The notes under the pieces: model-generated
Seen by the model: only the letters and a program-made list of their open reading frames with translations
What the model was told of the DNA's origin: nothing
Database searches by the model: none
Part shown: positions 62,848-64,000 of the stretch, in pieces
Layout of the letters: each line of letters opens with the position of its first letter
Position numbering within the stretch: position 1 is the stretch's first letter
Position numbers and translations under genes: made by a program
Source of the DNA: Photobacterium lipolyticum
GTDB lineage: Bacteria > Pseudomonadota > Gammaproteobacteria > Enterobacterales > Vibrionaceae
Length of the DNA stretch: 64,000 bases
Direction: 5' to 3'
Assembly (NCBI RefSeq): GCF_003026475.1
Contig: NZ_PYMC01000003.1
Span: forward strand, 248,001 to 312,000

Positions 62848-63180
62848 ATGGGAGTCATTAAACAAGCATTTATGCAGGAATATTTGGCCCAAATCAGAAG
62901 TCTATATTCATCATTTGCTGATAGTTTGCTACTTGCACGTGGTAATTTAGCCGATATCGCTTTGGCTAAAAGAAAGCTAGAGTTAGGGTTAAATAAAGCA
63001 AGCAAGACATATATGATGGCCATTGATGTGGTCACATCGATGGCCATTGAAGATATTATTAATGAGAATGATCTAGTATTACCCACAGAAATTGAAGACA
63101 TAGACTCAAAAATCAGATGCGTTGGTTGTGGTGAAAGATATGATCCAAAGATTGGTCATTGCCCATGTGGAAGCTACTAG
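62848..63180 (+). CDS. Hypothetical protein with C-terminal zinc-knuckle
   Basis: 111 residues; helical N-terminal part (AFMQEYLAQIRSLYSSFADS), C-terminal CVGCGERYDPKIGHCPCGSY with CxxC and CxC, a rubredoxin-like zinc knuckle. Start chosen at the ATG with GAGGTG upstream; a short frame ending 62845 just before it may be a remnant gene. Closed by an attC-like segment. Unknown. Confidence 0.5.
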   Translation: MGVIKQAFMQEYLAQIRSLYSSFADSLLLARGNLADIALAKRKLELGLNKASKTYMMAIDVVTSMAIEDIINENDLVLPTEIEDIDSKIRCVGCGERYDPKIGHCPCGSY

Positions 63181-63202
63181 TCTTAGATAAAGGGTGAATT
63201 AC

Positions 63203-63262
63203 GGCTAACAAGGTCACATCAAAGTAAAGGTTGTACTCGCGCACACCGTATTTTAGGCGTAT
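63203..63262. other. Degenerate attC-like segment
   Basis: The 3' part GCGCACACCGTATTTTAGGC resembles the 3' ends of the VCR-like attC sites (GGCACACCTTATTGTAGGCG); the 5' part GGCTAACAAGGTCACATC is less conserved. Possibly a deleted attC. Confidence 0.45.
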
Positions 63263-63278
63263 GCCACTGGGAGGTTCA

Positions 63279-63917
63279 ATGCATTTAGTCATGTTCGATA
63301 TTGATGGCACACTTATCCAATCTTGTAAGTTAGATGCAATGTGTTTTTCTGACACAGTAAATAGTATTCTAGGTATCGAAATTAAGAATAATATATCTGA
63401 TTACACTAATATCACTGTCTCGGGAATTTTGGATGAATTTATTGCGCAAGTAGGTTTAATGAACCGACGTGATGAAATTCATCATCGCGTTAAAGATGAA
63501 TTTGCGCGTAGAGTTAACTTAGAGCTAAAAGTCACGCCTGTTCGTGAAGTTGAAGGTGCTATATCATTCATTAATCAGCTCAAAGGTCGTCAAGACGTTG
63601 AAGTTTCAATAGCAACTGGCGGTTGGGAAGATAGCGCCCAATTGAAGTTGAAATCAGCAGGATTCGATATATCAGGTATCGCTTTTGCGTCGGCTTCAGA
63701 TCACTTTCAACGAACAAAAATAATGCAAGTTTCTGAATCGCGTTGTAAGTGCAAAAATTTCATATCAAAAACGTACTTTGGTGATGGAGTATGGGACAAG
63801 AAAGCTTGTATTGATCTTGCTTATAACTTTGTCTTAGTTGGTGAACGATTAGAACATAGTAAGCAGATTGATAATTTCTTAATACAGTCTCAAGTTATGT
63901 CGCATATTGGAATATAA
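63279..63917 (+). CDS. HAD-family phosphatase (PGP/PGMB-like) in a cassette
   Basis: 212 residues. Motif I MFDIDGTLIQS (Asp nucleophile and +2 Asp), a helical cap, motif II SIATGGWEDS, and TYFGDGVWDKKACIDL as motif IV. HAD hydrolase acting on a small phosphorylated metabolite. The ATG with GGGAGG upstream is chosen over a longer frame. It is followed directly by an attC-like stretch, so a cassette. Confidence 0.75.
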   Translation: MHLVMFDIDGTLIQSCKLDAMCFSDTVNSILGIEIKNNISDYTNITVSGILDEFIAQVGLMNRRDEIHHRVKDEFARRVNLELKVTPVREVEGAISFINQLKGRQDVEVSIATGGWEDSAQLKLKSAGFDISGIAFASASDHFQRTKIMQVSESRCKCKNFISKTYFGDGVWDKKACIDLAYNFVLVGERLEHSKQIDNFLIQSQVMSHIGI

Positions 63918-63923
63918 TAATAT

Positions 63924-63957
63924 ATCAAGGTGGTGCGCTACACGCGGTAGTTCTATC
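63924..63957. other. 5' half of a VCR-like attC site
   Basis: ATATCAAGGTGGTGCGCTAC matches the start of the attC sites at 41-43 kb. The rest diverges and the window ends shortly after. Confidence 0.5.
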
Positions 63958-64000
63958 TCAATTAGGATTGATAATTACAGTGTTAGAATTAAGTTTGGTA

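Overview
The window looks like a chromosome segment of a Vibrionaceae gammaproteobacterium, most likely Photobacterium or a close Vibrio relative. The evidence is the gene content (EfpL/YeiP, DUF503, sulA with a LexA box, purT with a PurR box, cdd next to a CidA/LrgB pair, tpm, sbcB, a ToxR-type winged-helix membrane protein), VCR-like attC sites, and a recurring TATACCCAA-ended palindromic repeat. No species call is possible from sequence alone. No tRNA, rRNA or CRISPR array was seen.

Region 1 (1-39.8 kb) is mostly chromosomal backbone with metabolic genes. It holds an APC-family antiporter, SulA, an iron alcohol dehydrogenase, a LysR/GH4 phospho-glucosidase pair, an orphan ParA, a YfcC-type carrier, dodecin, EfpL, an LTA-synthase-like enzyme next to DgkA, HinT and an HDAC-like amidohydrolase. 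A carbamoyl-phosphate block follows: a carbamate kinase with an FNR-type site upstream, a carbamoyltransferase that lacks the ornithine SMG loop, and a protein made of three tandem RidA domains. With the transporters at 161-1579 and 7727-9253 this suggests fermentative ATP recovery from a carbamoylated amine or amino acid; no arginine or agmatine deiminase is in the window. Further on are an MCP, a cold-shock protein, an ABC exporter, tpm, a GH19 chitinase flanked by a duplicated tpm 3' end, purT, cdd, a CidA/LrgB pair and sbcB.

Region 2 (39.9-64 kb) is an accessory region. It starts with a truncated tyrosine recombinase beside sbcB, then three integron-type cassettes separated by VCR-like attC sites (40.6-42.8 kb). 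Next is a defective prophage remnant (42.9-50.1 kb): AlpA, DnaC fragment, Dam methyltransferase, Q-like antiterminator, then holin, endolysin, Rz/Rz1 and a cut-off terminase small subunit. Between Q and the lysis genes, on the opposite strand and visibly AT-rich, sit a three-TM protein and a 930-residue HD-plus-HSP90-type-ATPase protein. This is the best candidate in the window for an undescribed, probably anti-phage, system.

From 50.1 kb to the end are more cassettes and broken genes: a canonical attC at 50.8 kb, a lipoprotein/coiled-coil pair, transposase scraps, a large Ig-like lipoprotein, a frameshifted trypsin-like pseudoprotease with Phe at the catalytic Ser position, a GIY-YIG-like protein, small hypothetical proteins, an HTH/Zn-ribbon regulator and a HAD phosphatase. 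Several short duplications (Rz1 fragment, transposase tail, cassette gene start, a ~100-bp repeat) show repeated reshuffling.
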